Origin: Agaricus subrufescens
Taxonomy: Eukaryota; Basidiomycota; Agaricomycetes; Agaricales; Agaricaceae
Length of the DNA stretch: 31,544 bases
Assembly (NCBI GenBank): GCA_029945375.1
Contig: JAQOTE010000041.1
Coordinates: 1-31,544 of the forward strand
Direction of reading: 5' to 3'
Positions 1 to 9,434 of the stretch are shown one piece after another. The stretch's first letter is position 1. Every line of letters begins with the position of its first letter. A program made the translations under genes and the position numbers. The notes below the pieces were generated by a model that saw nothing but the letters and a program-made list of their open reading frames with translations, had not been told where the DNA came from and did no database searches.

Positions 1-1408
1 GTCAATGTTCTTGACCCTCCACCACTCACCAGGAGGTCGTCTAACTCGATTGGTGCACCTAGGGACTCGTGGAGGCTCAGCAGGCACAAGAGCGGTCGGA
101 GGAGTGACAGGGAGTGGTGCAGGAGGTTGTGGAGGCGTTCTAGGTGGAGAGGGAGCGACAGGAGATGCAGGAACGAGCTCAGGAGATGCAGGAGCGATCA
201 CAGGAGCTTCAGGAGCATTCTGAGGTGCTTTAGACTCTTCAGGAGGAATATCACTTGCAGGAGTCGAACTAGGCAGCGGAGACGGTTCAGGGAGAGGCCA
301 GATACCACCCCCTTCATCCTGGAGAGGTGGGAAGTCGAAATGCGACGAGGGGAGCGCTGGAGAAGGCTCTGAAGCAATAGGAGTTTCGGGAGAGCTGGGA
401 GGGCCAGCAAATGAAGGAATAGCATCGAGTTGAGCTCTAAATTCTCGGGAAGTACCACTCATCAATTCAGCCCCTTTCAGAGATGATTGAACGCTTGGTG
501 ACTGGGTTATAGAACTTCCAGCCCTTGTAGCCAGTTGGATAGCCTATGAAAACACATTTTTCATAGTGAGGCTAAAGTGAATTGCATTTATCTTGCTGTA
601 TATGGACGTAGGCAGTGCACCCCCATACTCAGAGGTGGGAGATGTTGGGCTTTCACTTATAGAATGCTTGGAAGGGAGTAGAACCAGGGAGAGATGATGT
701 AGGAAGCCTATTCCATACATGCATAAATCATTCACCAAACGTTGGCAATTTCGACTCAGAGAGCATGGCAGTGATCCTTTCCCCCATAGTCCTGTTAGCT
801 CTTTCAGCTAGACCATTCTGCTGAGGCCTGTTGCGAGTAGAATGCCTCCTATCGATCCCACACTGTTCCGTGAAGGCTAGGAAGGCTTTAGACATGTATT
901 CACCGCCTTTATCGTCCTGTAGAGCACGCATTTTGACTCCTAGTTGGTTTTCAGCCCAAGATTTATAGATTTTGAACGCTTCAAAGGCCTCAGACTTGCT
1001 TTTCAGCAGATATACAGCCCGGAAACGCGTTGCGTCGTCTATAAACGTGATCCAGTACTTGTAGCCTGAGTGGGAAGCGACTGGGAGCAGTCCGTGGAGG
1101 TCTGAGTGCACCAGCTCGAGTGGGGATCGATTATGGCTGGTAGAAGAGGGGAAAGGAAGCGAATGCATCTTTCCAGCAAGGCAGGGCTCACATATGGGGT
1201 CAGGGGACGCTTTAGAGTCGATTTTAAGGCCTGTAACAAGCTCCTTGTTCACCATAGACCTCACATCAGCATAATTATGGTGAATAAAGCGACGATGCCA
1301 TAGGGAGAGGTCACAGGGGAGTGTAGAGACCGAAAAAGCGGCCTCCGAGGTCAGAGTTGAGCCATCTAGCTCAGCAGAGTTGTTAGGGTGGATTGTAGCG
1401 GTGAAAAG
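1..1408 (-). pseudogene. Copia element A, integrase and linker segment (broken pol)
   Basis: On the minus strand, 728-1394 reads as GAG-pre-integrase plus integrase of a Ty1/copia polyprotein. The HHCC zinc finger is visible (paired histidines in HRRFIHHNY, then CEPC). So are the integrase acidic residues in HSDLHG, DDKGGEY and NGLAERANR. The frame ends at 728 after KLPTFGE, where the other copies here continue through a WGEC-type motif, so there are indels at this point. From 727 to 1 the homology continues in shifting frames (a degraded HLRVWGC-like block, then the Pro-rich linker ending near a PGEWW motif at the window edge). E1 interrupts it at 1408/2387 inside the FTATI sequence. This is clearly a dead integrase. 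The missing reverse transcriptase is probably segment C (13523-17219). Confidence 0.85.
1392..1408. repeat. Target-site duplication of E1, left copy
   Basis: The 17-bp sequence ATTGTAGCGGTGAAAAG recurs exactly at 2387-2403 and brackets E1. The copia A reading frame resumes across it. This is typical of non-LTR target-primed insertion. Confidence 0.95.
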
Positions 1409-1972
1409 ATAATCGACGTACCACTTATTCCGGCCCCTCCCACCACTTGGATCACCGCGCAACGCGACGCCTTCACCGTCGCTATGCATAACTCCCCCGT
1501 AGGTCACGCTCTGTCACGTCACCTCAAGCACGCCGTCCGCTTCATGAGGACGTCACGCCACGCTGACACTTGTGTCGCCTGGCTCGATATCTCGGACTCC
1601 GTCTCGGGCCGTACGGCCCGAGACTACATTGGTAAGCACGTCCTCATAGGCGGACGGAACTGTCAAATCCGGGGCGCTGCACCCCGGCCTGGCTCTGCGC
1701 TATGCACTCGTTGTCAGCGCTGGGGCCACCACTCTGAGGTATGCCGATCTAAAGGTATCCGATGCCCACACTGCGCGGGACCGCACTCTGCGGAGTCCCA
1801 TATCCAGGCTGCGATCGCGATGAAGAAGAATCCCGATGACCGCCACTGTGCTAACTGCTCCGCTGCCAAGAAGAGCAAGACCGCGCACTCCACCACGGAC
1901 AAGTCTTGTCCGTTCTGGGACAATCGCTTCGACCGGGATTGGCTACGACGCCAGTTCCCATCGAAGAAGTAG
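1409..1972 (+). pseudogene. E1 ORF1 C-terminal fragment, CCHC zinc-knuckle Gag-like protein
   Basis: This open fragment of about 187 codons lacks a start because of 5' truncation. It contains the conserved block before the knuckles (RTSRHADTCVAWLDISDS, then IGKHVLIGGRNCQIRGAAP). Next come knuckle 1 (CTRCQRWGHHSEVC, CX2CX4HX4C), knuckle 2 (CPHCAGPHSAESH, CX2CX3HX4H) and a third Cys/His cluster starting CANC. It ends with the family motif SCPFWDNRFDRDWLRRQF. No internal stop is seen. Upstream codons belong to the copia target. The family role is RNA binding and RNP formation; here it is only a remnant. Confidence 0.85.
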
Positions 1973-2386
1973 TCGACTGTCATGGCCGGCTTCGGGAGCT
2001 GCAGCAAGCGCGCCCACCATTTTCCTTCGCTCACTTCGTTCGCTTCGGAAACCGCTGGTCGGAGATCGGTGTATACGGGATGGAGACCCCTGGGGATGTT
2101 GGCTTGAGCTTATAGCTCGTCACGGCTTGGGGTAGGATTCGTCTCATCATTTTCTTCTATATGTTTGATTTTTTCTTTTCTCATATGCGCTTGACCTTGT
2201 CGCGCGGATACGGTTTCTCCCCCGCCCTTGTATAGTTTGACTCCATGTATGCGTCTGGCGGCCGCACTCGGATACGCGTTATGGCATCCATATTAGACTA
2301 GTAAGCCCGGAGTATCTAACCAGATGTCGTATAGCTAGTTTAATAAAAGGTCCACTGAGAAGGTACCCGTTAATTCTCAGGAAACA
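1409..2386 (+). mobile_element. E1: 5'-truncated ORF1-only non-LTR element
   Basis: A 978-bp insertion in copia A with a perfect 17-bp TSD. It begins inside ORF1, at the point matching about 12539 in E3, so it is 5' truncated. It then carries the ORF1 C-terminus and the family 3' UTR: a T-rich tract, a GCGC...GCGC hairpin at 2187-2205, and the tail motif TACGCGTTATGGCATCC at 2273-2289. Unlike its relatives it has no poly(A) run. After GGTCCACTGAGA the tail departs from E2/E3 and ends in TTCTCAGGAAACA at the TSD. It has no ORF2. Confidence 0.9.
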
Positions 2387-2403
2387 ATTGTAGCGGTGAA
2401 AAG
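2387..2403. repeat. Target-site duplication of E1, right copy
   Basis: Exact 17-bp copy of 1392-1408, directly after the E1 tail. Confidence 0.95.
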
Positions 2404-3675
2404 CATTGTTCCCTTGCAGCAGAAGGCCATAGAATGAGCAGAAATCGTGATAATGAAATCCTTGTGCTGTGCAAGGTATAGACAAGACAGCAAGTTGCTC
2501 CGGAGAGCAGGAACATGCAAAACTCTAGTAAACTCAACCACTCTAACCAATTTTCCACTCAAAACTGGCTCAAAGACCACAGACCCCACCCCAGCAGAGT
2601 AAACAACTGAATTATCAGCCAAGCGAATGGGAATGGGATGGGAGGAGTAGGACTTGAACCAATGCTTGTGAGGGGTCATATGAGAAGTGGCCCCTGAATC
2701 TGCAAGCCAGTGGAAGTCAGCATTGAGCTGCAGGGGGGCAGAGAGCAAAGGGGAAGAGGTAGGGGAGGGGGCACTTGCATTTCCAGCAAATTCTTGCACT
2801 CTCTGTGCTTCTTTGGCACCAGGAGTCAGGTTGGAGCTTGAGGAAGTGGTGGGGGAGTCAGTGGAGCTGTCCTGGGCCTTGTTAGCCTTGTTTCCTTGAG
2901 TTCTGGGCTTCTGAGCATCCTCCTGAGCACGTTTCTTTGCCTTCTCAAACATCCAGCAGTTGGCCACCTTGTGACCAGTCCTCCTGCAGAAATTGCAGGT
3001 CTCCGATGCACCTTTGAAGCCAGAACACACTGCCAGAGCCTGGGAGCCTCCCAAGGCATCCTGAGCACATTTCCTTCACTGGATATCCTCCGTGACAAAG
3101 GCCTGGTGGATTGTGGTCTTGTCCAGCTTGTCCATAAGCAGGAGAGACAATGTAAAGGCTGAAAACTCGTCTGGGAGCGCCCTAATGAGTGCCATAGAGG
3201 CCAGCTCATCATCCAGCTGGTCTAAAGTGAATTTCTCCAGTCTAAGCTCCCTTTGGGCAACGTTTGCAGCCCTCTACGGGTTTATAAGCGACTGGAGGGA
3301 CTCCTCTTCAAGTTTACGGATGCTGAAGAGCTCATCATAGGCATTGAATCGCATTCCAGCCTTCTTCTGACGATGTACAGCCTCCAGAGCAGCCCACATC
3401 TTGATGGGATTGTCCTGGATGCCTGCAAAATGCACCCTTTGGTCTTCTTCAACCATTAAGTAGAGCCAGCCAGCAGCCTTATCAAGTTTGTCCTCCCAGA
3501 GTGACTGGGAAGCAAAATCCTGGGGAGTAGGGGAAGAGGGAATAGAGGGAGCACTTTGTTTGCCTGAAACAAGTCTCCATAGGCCAGAGGCACGTAGCCA
3601 GGCCTCCATCTTGCTGGACCACATGGCATAGTTCTCCCCATTGAGCTTAACAAATGCTGGTGAACACGAAGCCAT
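2387..3675 (-). pseudogene. Copia element A, gag-protease segment
   Basis: Minus strand. The ATG at 3675 starts a copia Gag (MASCSPAFVKLNGENYAMWS), a UBN2/DUF4219-type capsid domain of about 130 residues. The same frame then holds two stops: TAG at 3274-3276 and TGA at 3076-3078. The second lies where a CGA would fit the related copy B (CGC there). Downstream in frame are the CCHC knuckle CNFCRRTGHKVANCW and the aspartic protease signature LADSGATSHM near 2690. E1 then cuts the frame. Start choice: first ATG after the LTR and PBS, with the expected copia Gag N-terminus. Dead because of the stops and the insertion. Confidence 0.88.
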
Positions 3676-3793
3676 ACAAGCAAAAATGAGGGCAGGAGAA
3701 GCAAAATAGTTTGAGGGAGGAGGGATGAGAGAGAGTAGGAGTTGAGTTGAAGATGGTTGAAGAAAGAAAAATTGATTTGTAGGTCATTAGAAG
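3676..3793 (-). other. Copia A untranslated leader between PBS and gag
   Basis: 118 bp between the primer-binding site and the gag ATG. It is AT-rich with no recognisable coding content. It corresponds to the leader of copia genomic RNA, where packaging signals usually lie. Confidence 0.6.
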
Positions 3794-3808
3794 CCAGGGC
3801 CCATAACC
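3794..3808 (-). promoter_or_regulatory. Copia A primer-binding site, half-tRNA(iMet) type
   Basis: Immediately after the LTR end (...CCAACA) the minus strand reads GGTTATGGGCCCTGG. GGTTATGGGCCC is the Drosophila copia primer-binding site, complementary to the anticodon arm of initiator tRNA-Met (GGGCCCATAACC, with anticodon CAT). Priming is thus by an internally cleaved tRNA half, not the tRNA 3' end. Recognised from memory of copia; not checked against the host tRNA. Confidence 0.85.
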
Positions 3809-4137
3809 TGTTGGAAGTGGAACGTAGAGTTTGCAGTGGTGATCCTAACAACACTAGCATCGAGCAGATCAGATAAGAAATGAGCTAGTATTAGCACAGT
3901 TACTCTGTGGACAAGTATAAGAAGCTATAACAGCAATACAAAGAGATTGCTCACCTGTGGACAAGTATAAGAAGCTAAAGACTTCTAAGAAGTCGTCGCA
4001 GGCAAGTTCAACATGCGCTGACTAATCTATCACGTGAGCGGAATTGTCCGCTTTACTCTAAGTCGAGATATACACAAAACAAATTAACCAGTCACTCTAA
4101 TGTCATGACTTAACTGAATGCTTGGGGCATTCTAACA
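3809..4137 (-). repeat. 5' LTR of copia element A
   Basis: A 329-bp LTR, minus orientation, beginning TGTTAGAATGCC and ending TTCCAACA (TGTT...AACA). It is followed by the PBS and gag, so it is a 5' LTR. It matches the C LTR (17241-17567) closely but has lost at least seven CpG sites. It contains two 22-bp direct repeats (3905-3926 and 3955-3976, period 50). A CAGGTGAG splice-donor-like string follows one of them in the sense direction. Confidence 0.93.
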
Positions 4138-4142
4138 GGGAA
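4138..4142. repeat. 5-bp target duplication of copia A/C (TTCCC on minus)
   Basis: Plus strand GGGAA, that is TTCCC in the sense of element B. The same TTCCC follows the C LTR at 17568-17572. Both sit at exactly the same codon of the RNase H region. Confidence 0.85.
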
Positions 4143-5935
4143 GCATCAGAATAGGTGGTAAACAGCTCTCCGGAGTCACTACCTCGGTAGACAAGCTGGT
4201 AGTGCAGTGTGCCCTTCAAATAGCGAAGTAAATGCTTGACAGCAAGCCAATGGGCAGGAGCAGGATTGTGATTGAATCTCCCAAGGTAGGAGACTGCATA
4301 GGCAATGTTGGGTCGAGTCATGGTGGCTAGATACTGCAGGGCACCTACAGCAGAGAGATAAGGAACTGACTTCATCTCAGCCTGCTCCTCAAGAGAGGGA
4401 ACAATGTCCGAGAGCTCAGATCCAGGAGGTAGAGGGGTGGAAAGGGAGTTAGAATCGTCCATATTGAACCGTTCTAGGAGCTCCTTGATGTAGTGCTCTT
4501 GGGAGAGGGAGATGGAACGCTTAGAGCGATCCTGCTTCACCTGAATGCCCAGCAGAAGTGTGGTGGAGCCTAGATCTCGCAGTTTGAAGTGCCTAGACAG
4601 CTCTGAGACAGCAGAGGCCATAGCTGCATCGCTTTTAGAGACTAGGGTAATGTCATCAATGAAGACAGGCACTATGACCTTAATGTCTCCCTTGGAATAG
4701 ATGTAAATGGAGTTGTTGGAGGGAAGTCTGGAGTAGCCAATACCCTCTAGAACACCTCGGAGCTTTTTACTCCACTGTCTGGCAGCCTGCTTGAGGCCAT
4801 AAAGCGATTTACGGAGCCTGAAGACCATATTAGGGCCTCCAGTGTGATAGCCCTCTGGTTGCCTCATGTAAATCTCCTCCTCGAGTTCCCCATAAGTGAA
4901 GGCAGAGGAGATATCAACAGAGCGCATTTTGTAGCCCTCTCTAGCAGCCAGAGCTATAATGAGTCTCAAAGAGGCAGGACGAAATGTAGGGGCAAAGACT
5001 TCGGTGTAATCGAATCCAGGACGTTGGGAGAAGCCTTTAGCAACAAGACGAGCCCTATAGCGCTCAATTGAGCCGTCGGCATGCCTTTTGACCTTGAAAA
5101 CCCAGCCAGAGTTGACTACCTTCTTACCAGGAGGCAGTTCAGTGAGTTCCCAAGTCCTGTTAGCCTCGAGATTGAATATCTCAGTGTTACAAGCATCGAC
5201 CCAGTGTTCCCTGTCAGGGGACTGCATAGCAAGCCTGTAGGTGCGAGGATCAGCTGTAGAAACAGCCCCAGCAAACTCAACCTCATAGAAGTCAGTATCA
5301 GCTGAAAGAGCAGCCTCATCGTCGTCTTCTGGGTCTCTAGCAGGCAAATTAGGTTGCCTGACCTTCCACCAGTCACCAGGGGGCTTCCGAACGCGTCCAG
5401 TGCGACGTGGCACTCTGGGAGGCTCAGGGGGCACTCCAGAAGTGGGAGGAGTCACAGGGAGTGGAATCGGAGCTTGTGGGGGTGGAGTAGCAGGGCTAGG
5501 AGGAGAAGGAGCAGGCAGAGGAGTCTCCTCTTCGAGAGGAACAGCAGGAGAACTCGGACTGGGAGGCTGAAAGCGAGCAGGGAGAGGGCTAGTATCACCC
5601 CCTTCATCTAGGAGAGGTGGCACTCCGAAATGCGACGTTGGTGGTGCAGGAGAGGGCTCAGAAACATTCTGAGACTCAGGGGAGGGGGGAGGGCCAGCAA
5701 ATGACGGAACAGCATCAAGTTGGGCTTTAGAAGTCCCAGGAAAGTACCTTTCATCGAAATCAGCTCTCTCCGAGATCACAGAACGCTTAGTGACTGGATT
5801 GTAGAACTTCCAGCCTTTGTAGCCTGCAGGATAGCCTATAAAGACACATTTTTTGTAGTGAGGCTCTAGAGAAGTCCTCTTATCTCGTTGTACATGCACA
5901 TAGGCAGTACACCCCCATACTCGGAGGTGGGAGAC

Positions 5936-5948
5936 ATCAGGTTTTCGC
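5936..5948. repeat. Target-site duplication of E2, left copy
   Basis: ATCAGGTTTTCGC, 13 bp, repeated exactly at 8213-8225. Confidence 0.95.
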
Positions 5949-6009
5949 CTCATCGCTTCTTGAACTCAAACCACTACCTTCCTCTTTTGGAAGCCTCAGT
6001 GTAAGAGCT

Positions 6010-7785
6010 ATGAGTAGCAATAAACGCAGTGATATGGACACGTCTGGTGACTGGTTTGAAGACACTGCCCCCGCCGTCTCTGATTCGGACTTCGAGCGCG
6101 TCCTCGCGGCAGCTCAGGAGTCCACATCTCGTATAATGGCCAAGGACGCCCCGCCGCCCAAGCCTATGACGCGCACTGAGAAGATGCGTGCAAAATTTGG
6201 AAAGGCCATCGCTCGCGACGACCCCCCTCCACTCCCCACCGCCCCGGTAACCCCCACCCCCTCGTCCTCTCGCCAGGCCAGGGGAATGACACCAGAGCAT
6301 CTGATGAATCTCCTCAATTCACCAGCGCTCTCTACTGCTTCAAAAGCCGCTTCAATCTATTCGCCCTCCCAGGTGCCCGGAAAGAAGCATCAATTGGCCA
6401 ATATGCTGTCGACGGCCGCCGACATCGTGCAGACCTCCTCCCCTGACGAGAACTTCGTTGGCTATGCCAGCGAGCTTCTTCGTCTTGTTTTCATCATCTT
6501 GCGAAGTAGCACTCACAAGAATCTTGAGTTCCAGAACATGGCGGGCCACACCTCCTTCGAGGTCGCGCTCGCAATGCTAATTGCACAGGCTGGACCACCG
6601 CCCCCCTCCCCGGTCAAGCCCACCACTCCCCTCCCCCCCTCAACCCCGGTTGTTCCCTCAAGTCGCCCTCGGTCTCCTATGGCCGAGGACGAGGTAACTA
6701 CCCCAGTCCCGAAACGTGTCCGGATCCAGTCACCTGGGTCCACCCCAAAGGAAGCTGCACCTAAGAAGCGTGCCCCGGCTGCGCCTGCAGCTGTTTGAGC
6801 ACCTCCTAGGAGCAATCTCAAGGCTAAGCCGGCCCCCGTCCCCTCTCTTCCAAAGGCCCCGGCTCCCTCCTCTGCCCCCGCTGTGTCCCGTCGTGCTCCC
6901 ACACGCAAGGGCAAGCACACCAGCCACGGCGCTTCGCGCTGTGGGGTCCTAATCCATCCACCGGCCGGATCTACAATCCGCGCTATTAATATCACCCCTG
7001 ATGTCCTCAGGGAATGCAACCGACACCTCAAGGATGACCTCAAGTCCGAGGTCATTCTGGAATCTTCTATGGACTCGGCATCCGGCATCTTCATTGCCGC
7101 TTCCCGGGTACTCTCTAAGCCCGAATCTGCGTGTGTGCTTAGGCATGTACGCCGCCTCGTCGACCCCAACGGACTCGTCCCCCTCCAGTCCGCCACCCCC
7201 ACTTCCACGTCCTACCTCAAAGTATTGGACGTACCACTTGTCCCAGCTCCCCCCGCCACCTGGATCCAAGCGCAGCGCGAGGCATTCACTGTCGCACTGC
7301 ACAATTCTCCTGTGGGTAAACCCTTATCCACACACATCAAGCACGCTGTCCATTTCATGCGGACATCTCGTAAGTCTGATACCTGCATCGCTTGGATCGA
7401 TATTGCAGACTCCGTCTCTAGCCGCATGGCCCGGGACTTCATTGGTAAGCACGTCTTCATTGGCGGGCGCAACTGTCAAATCCGCGGTGCTGCCCTGCGG
7501 CCCGGCTCAGCTTTATGCACTCGTTGTCAACGATGGGGCCACCACTCCGACGTATGCCGCTCTAAAGGCATACACTGTCCTCACTGCGCGGGCCCGCACT
7601 CGGCCGACTCGCATATCCAGGCGTCCATAGCGATGAAGAGAAATCCGGACAACCGCCACTGCGCCAACTGCTCCACAGCAAAGAAGAAGAACTCAGTGCA
7701 CTCCAGCACGGACACTTCGTGTCCGTTCTGGAATAATCGCTTCGATCGGGATTGGCTACGCCGCCAGTTCCCATCCAAGAAGTAG
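6010..7785 (+). pseudogene. E2 ORF1, zinc-knuckle Gag-like protein with one nonsense codon
   Basis: 591 codons in one frame, from the ATG at 6010 (MSSNKRSDMDTSGDW) to 7785, broken only by TGA at 6796-6798. E3 has CGA at the aligned position, so the stop is probably a CpG transition. The N-terminal half is Pro/Ala/Ser-rich and likely disordered, with a conserved helical patch near VPGKKHQLANML. The C-terminal half holds a conserved RNA-binding-like region (TSTSYLKVLDVPLVP; TCIAWIDIADS). Knuckles CTRCQRWGHHSDVC and CPHCAGPHSADSH follow, then a CANC cluster and SCPFWNNRFDRDWLRRQF. The expected role is binding the element RNA in an RNP. It is the only gene of E2. Confidence 0.88.
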
Positions 7786-8188
7786 TAGGAGTCACGACTT
7801 ACTTCGGGAGCGCGTGCCGTTCGGTACCCATCATTTCCCCTTCGCTATCTCATCTGCGATTGTGAACCGGCCTGTCTTGAAAATCGGGGCTGTATCCAAG
7901 TCAATATGTAGGTGGTATGTGTTTGCTGAGCCTAGACTCGTTTCGCCCATCTTATTATGTATGGACTTATCATTTCTTTTTCCTTTATGATTTGTTTTCT
8001 TTTCTCTCCTCGAGGCGATGATCTTTCCGCCAGGATACGGGTTTCGTTAATTTTGTTGATTGGGGCTTAATGTTTTTTACTTTGGATACGCGTCATGGCA
8101 TCCTTATTCTTGTAGTATGCCCAGATTATCTACCTGGATGTCGTATAGCTACTTGAATAGAAGGTCCACCGAGAGGTGCCGTTGATAC
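7786..8188 (+). other. E2 3' UTR with family hairpin and tail
   Basis: 403 bp without coding content. It holds the T-rich run before 8010, the hairpin GGCG-10 nt-CGCC at 8014-8031 followed by AGGATACGG, and the TACGCGTCATGGCATCC motif. An extra module of about 60 bp follows (TATGCCCAGATTATC...GGTCCACCGAGAGG) that is also present in E1, E3 and ES but absent from the LINE and E4. It ends GTTGATAC before poly(A). Confidence 0.75.
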
Positions 8189-8212
8189 AAAAAAAAAAAA
8201 AAAAAAAAAAAA

Positions 8213-8225
8213 ATCAGGTTTTCGC
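8213..8225. repeat. Target-site duplication of E2, right copy
   Basis: Exact 13-bp match to 5936-5948, directly after the poly(A). Confidence 0.95.
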
Positions 8226-9421
8226 TTATAGAAGGCCTGGAAGGGTGTAGTGCCAGAAAGCGACGCTGTAGGCAGCCTATTCCAGACATGGACCATAGAA
8301 GACACACATTCTCCCCAGAAAGAGGCAGGAAGTCGAGATTCCGAGAGCATAGCAGTGATTCTTTCACCCATAGTCCTATTAGCTCTTTCCACAAGGCCAT
8401 TCTGCTGAGGCCTGTTGCGAGTAGAGTGCCTCCTTTCGATCCCAGACTGCTCCGTGAACGTTAGGAACACTTTAGACATGTATTCACCGCCTTTATCATC
8501 CTGTAGAGCCTGAATTTTGACTCCAAGTTGGTTCTCAGCCCAAGATTTGTAGACTTTGAACGCTTCAAAGGCTTCTGACTTGCTTTTAAGCAAGTGTACA
8601 GCCTGGAATTGTGTTGCGTTGTCTATAAACGTGATCCAGTACTTGTGGCCTGAGTGGGAAGCGACTGGGAGCGGTCTGTGAAGGTCTGAATGCACCAGCT
8701 CGAGAGGGGATTGATTGTGATTGAGGGAGGGAGGAAATGGTAGTGAATGCATCTTGCCAGCAAGGCAGGGCTTGCGTATAGGGTCAGGGAGAGCATTAGA
8801 ATCGAGTTTGAGGCCTGTAACAAGGTCTTTACTCAACATAGACTTCACATCAGCATAATTGTGATGAATGAAGTGACGATGCCACAGGGAGAGGTCAGCT
8901 GGCAGTGTAGAGACAGCAAAAGCAGCCTCAGAAGTGATTGTAGAGCCATCTAGCTCAGCAGAGTTGTTGGAGTGGATAGTGGCCGTAAAAAGCGTTGTTC
9001 CCTTGCACTGGAAGGCAATAGAGCGAGCAGAAATGGTGATATTGAAGCCCTTGTGCTGAGCAAGGTATAAACATGACAGCAGATTACTCCTGAGGTCAGG
9101 AACATGCAGGACCCTCGAAAACTCGACCGCTCTAGCCTCCTTTCCATTAACAACTGGTTTAAACACCACAGAACCTATCCCTGCAGAGTATACAACTGAA
9201 TTATCAGCTAATCGGATGGGAATGCGATTGGGGGAGTAGTTCTTGAACCAGTGACGATGTGGGGTCATATGAGAAGTGGCCCCAGTGTCTACCAAGCCAA
9301 TGAAGTCAGCATCGAGCTGTAGAGGCGCAGAAAGCGAAGGGGAAGGGGAGGGATGTGAGGCACTTGCATTTCCAGCAAATTCACGGACTCTCTGCGCTTT
9401 TTCAGGGCTAGAAGTCGAAGA

Positions 9422-9434
9422 GGAGCTTGCTGCA
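9422..9434. repeat. Target-site duplication of ES, left copy
   Basis: GGAGCTTGCTGCA, 13 bp, exactly repeated at 10881-10893. Confidence 0.93.

Larger units (their letters stand above)
4138..5948 (-). pseudogene. Copia element B, linker and reverse transcriptase segment
   Basis: A long uninterrupted minus-strand frame: post-integrase HLRVWGCTAYVHV, a Pro-rich linker (about 5300-5750), then a copia reverse transcriptase (EIFNLEANRTWEL, WVFKVKRHADGS, RLVAKGFSQ, FDYTEVFAP, VDISSAFTYGEL). The active-site FIDDI is at about 4652-4660. It stops at the start of RNase H (TYSDAS) where the LTR of element A inserted; the last residues of the open frame (LLECPKHSVKS) are LTR sequence. E2 separates it from the upstream integrase part. 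Apart from the insertions this RT looks intact. The missing C-terminus is probably segment D (17568-18012). Confidence 0.9.
5949..8212 (+). mobile_element. E2: ORF1-only non-LTR element, full length
   Basis: A 2264-bp plus-strand insertion in element B, with a 13-bp exact TSD and a poly(A) tail at 8189-8212. It starts with the family 5' leader (CTTCTTGA..., CACTACCTTCCTCTTTTGGAAG). It encodes one ORF1, then a 3' UTR of about 400 bp with T-rich tract, a GGCG...CGCC hairpin (8014-8031) and the tail motif TACGCGTCATGGCATCC (8087-8103). It has no endonuclease or RT. Both ends match the LINE at 20688-28605, so it is a complete passenger, not a 5'-truncated copy. Confidence 0.9.
8213..9434 (-). pseudogene. 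Copia element B, protease and integrase segment
   Basis: Minus strand, one open frame. Protease signature LVDTGATSHM near 9270-9295, then GAG-pre-integrase and an integrase core (HSDLHR, FIDNATQF, DDKGGEY, NGLVERANR), and WGECVSSMVHVWNRLP. The HHCC finger is damaged: where A has CEPC, B reads RKPC, so the first zinc cysteine is Arg. The frame would run into the RT segment at 5948 if E2 were absent; upstream it is cut by ES. The annotated frame can be opened at a TTG at 9295, but that is mid-protein and not a real start. Confidence 0.88.

Noticed and set aside
4844..5305. Antisense frames within copia RT (also 29970-30431)
   Set aside because: They mirror conserved RT codons, recur in both copies only because the sense gene is conserved, and have no domain.
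8126..8212. Poly-Phe end of the copia B integrase frame at E2, and similar Phe or Lys runs at other poly(A) tails
   Set aside because: Translation of retrotransposon poly(A)/poly(T) tracts, not real protein.
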